DNA from: Pantoea sp. Lij88
GTDB taxonomy: Bacteria > Pseudomonadota > Gammaproteobacteria > Enterobacterales > Enterobacteriaceae
DNA length: 64,000 bases
Assembly: GCF_030062155.1 (NCBI RefSeq)
Contig: NZ_CP118269.1
Location: 3,410,001-3,474,000, forward strand
Direction of reading: 5' to 3'
How positions within the stretch are numbered: position 1 is the stretch's first letter; each line of letters opens with the position of its first letter. Below the pieces are notes generated by a model, which was not told the origin of the DNA, did not search any database, and saw only the letters and a program-made list of their open reading frames with translations. The position numbers and the translations under genes are program-made. This document shows, one piece after another, positions 63,554 to 64,000 of the stretch.

Positions 63554-64000
63554 TTACTTCAGCGTTTTACGCACCTCAGCAACCTGATCTTTGCTCACCG
63601 CTGGCGCGGTGTTACTCCAGCCCTGGCGAATAAAGGTCGCCAGCTGCGCGACTTCATCATCATTCAGCCGCTGGGCAAAGCCCGGCATCGCCAGTTTAGA
63701 TGGCGCTTTCGCAGTCGAAGGCTGCTGTGCGCCTGCCAGGATGGTGTGGATCAAGCCGGTGGGATCGTTAGCATTGACGATGGTTGCCCCATCCAGCTCC
63801 GGGAAGACCCCCGGTGCGCCTTTGCCGGTTACGAAGTGACAGGCACCGCAGTTATCCAGATAAAGACGCTCGCCTTCGCTGAGGTTCTTCGCGGCGGTGA
63901 GTTTCGCTTCCGTTGCCTGCTGCGCCTGCACGCTGAACGCCTGCAATGGCGGATTGCCGCCGAGGAACTTCAGGTAGGCCGCGATGGCTTTCAGATCTGC
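63554..64000 (-). CDS. Cytochrome c subunit of a membrane dehydrogenase, 5' part cut off
   Basis: The C-terminal 148 residues of a longer protein whose 5' end lies beyond the window. A class I heme-binding motif CGACH and a later methionine ligand in AMPGFAQRLNDDEV belong to the last of probably three cytochrome c domains, as in the gluconate, alcohol or sorbitol dehydrogenase cytochrome subunits, which pass electrons from periplasmic sugar or alcohol oxidation to ubiquinone. The frame is open to base 64000 (ADLKAIAAYLKFLGGNPP). Confidence 0.8.
   Translation of the reverse strand, partial: ADLKAIAAYLKFLGGNPPLQAFSVQAQQATEAKLTAAKNLSEGERLYLDNCGACHFVTGKGAPGVFPELDGATIVNANDPTGLIHTILAGAQQPSTAKAPSKLAMPGFAQRLNDDEVAQLATFIRQGWSNTAPAVSKDQVAEVRKTLK

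Overview
The window reads as a chromosome segment of a gammaproteobacterium of the order Enterobacterales, most likely Erwiniaceae (Pantoea/Erwinia-like). The evidence is the enterobacterial core order yjjG-rimI-holD-rsmC-(tRNA-Leu)x3-yjjZ-like-fhuF, clear orthologues of opgB, yecA, yjjA-type DUF2501 and marC, and a leuX-type tRNA-Leu(CAA). Genus assignment is inference from gene content and layout, not from a search.

Region by region. 1-6.5 kb is core: a nucleotidase, a ribosomal-protein acetyltransferase, the Pol III psi subunit, a 16S rRNA methyltransferase, three tandem tRNA-Leu(CAG) genes, a diguanylate cyclase, and two iron genes (yjjZ-like and fhuF), each with a good Fur box. 6.5-28 kb is ordinary metabolic and regulatory content: a nucleoside hydrolase/LacI/MHS-transporter unit, a glycosyltransferase-like gene, a LysR/tautomerase pair, opgB, a MocR/GNAT pair, a LacI-controlled amino-acid-type ABC transporter with an FAD oxidase, an RcnB-like protein, a serine hydrolase and yecA. 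Several regulators have clear candidate operators beside them. 28.5-33 kb is a sugar unit: PRD regulator, PTS EIIA, PTS EIIBC and a class II aldolase.

33-53.9 kb is accessory and defence-rich. It starts with a ParE/CopG-type toxin-antitoxin pair, an aldolase scar, a CDP-diglyceride hydrolase, a putative phosphorothioate-sensing HNH enzyme, and a relic immigration-control locus: symE broken by a stop codon, a LexA box and a frameshifted hsdS tail. From 38,544 to 53,789 lies what looks like a 15-kb island in leuX. It is bounded by degenerate copies of the tRNA 3' end and carries a P4-type integrase destroyed by frameshifts. Its cargo is a large nuclease-like protein, a cbtA/cbeA toxin-antitoxin pair with a radC relic, a second large nuclease-like protein, and a compact three-gene operon (45,219-51,060). 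That operon encodes a C5-cytosine methyltransferase, a 1000-residue protein with two GHKL ATPase domains and a histidine-kinase-like core, and a receiver-domain protein. A convergent split HNH nuclease gene follows. The operon is the best candidate here for an undescribed system: a DNA-modification enzyme wired to a two-component-like relay.

53.9-64 kb returns towards core content: a DUF1176 protein, an HNH/methyltransferase pair, and a stress-protein block (YsnF/DUF2382 and DUF2501) of which a decayed partial duplicate (57.66-59.47 kb) encloses two unrecognised genes. Then come a hypothetical protein, marC, and a cytochrome c cut by the window end.
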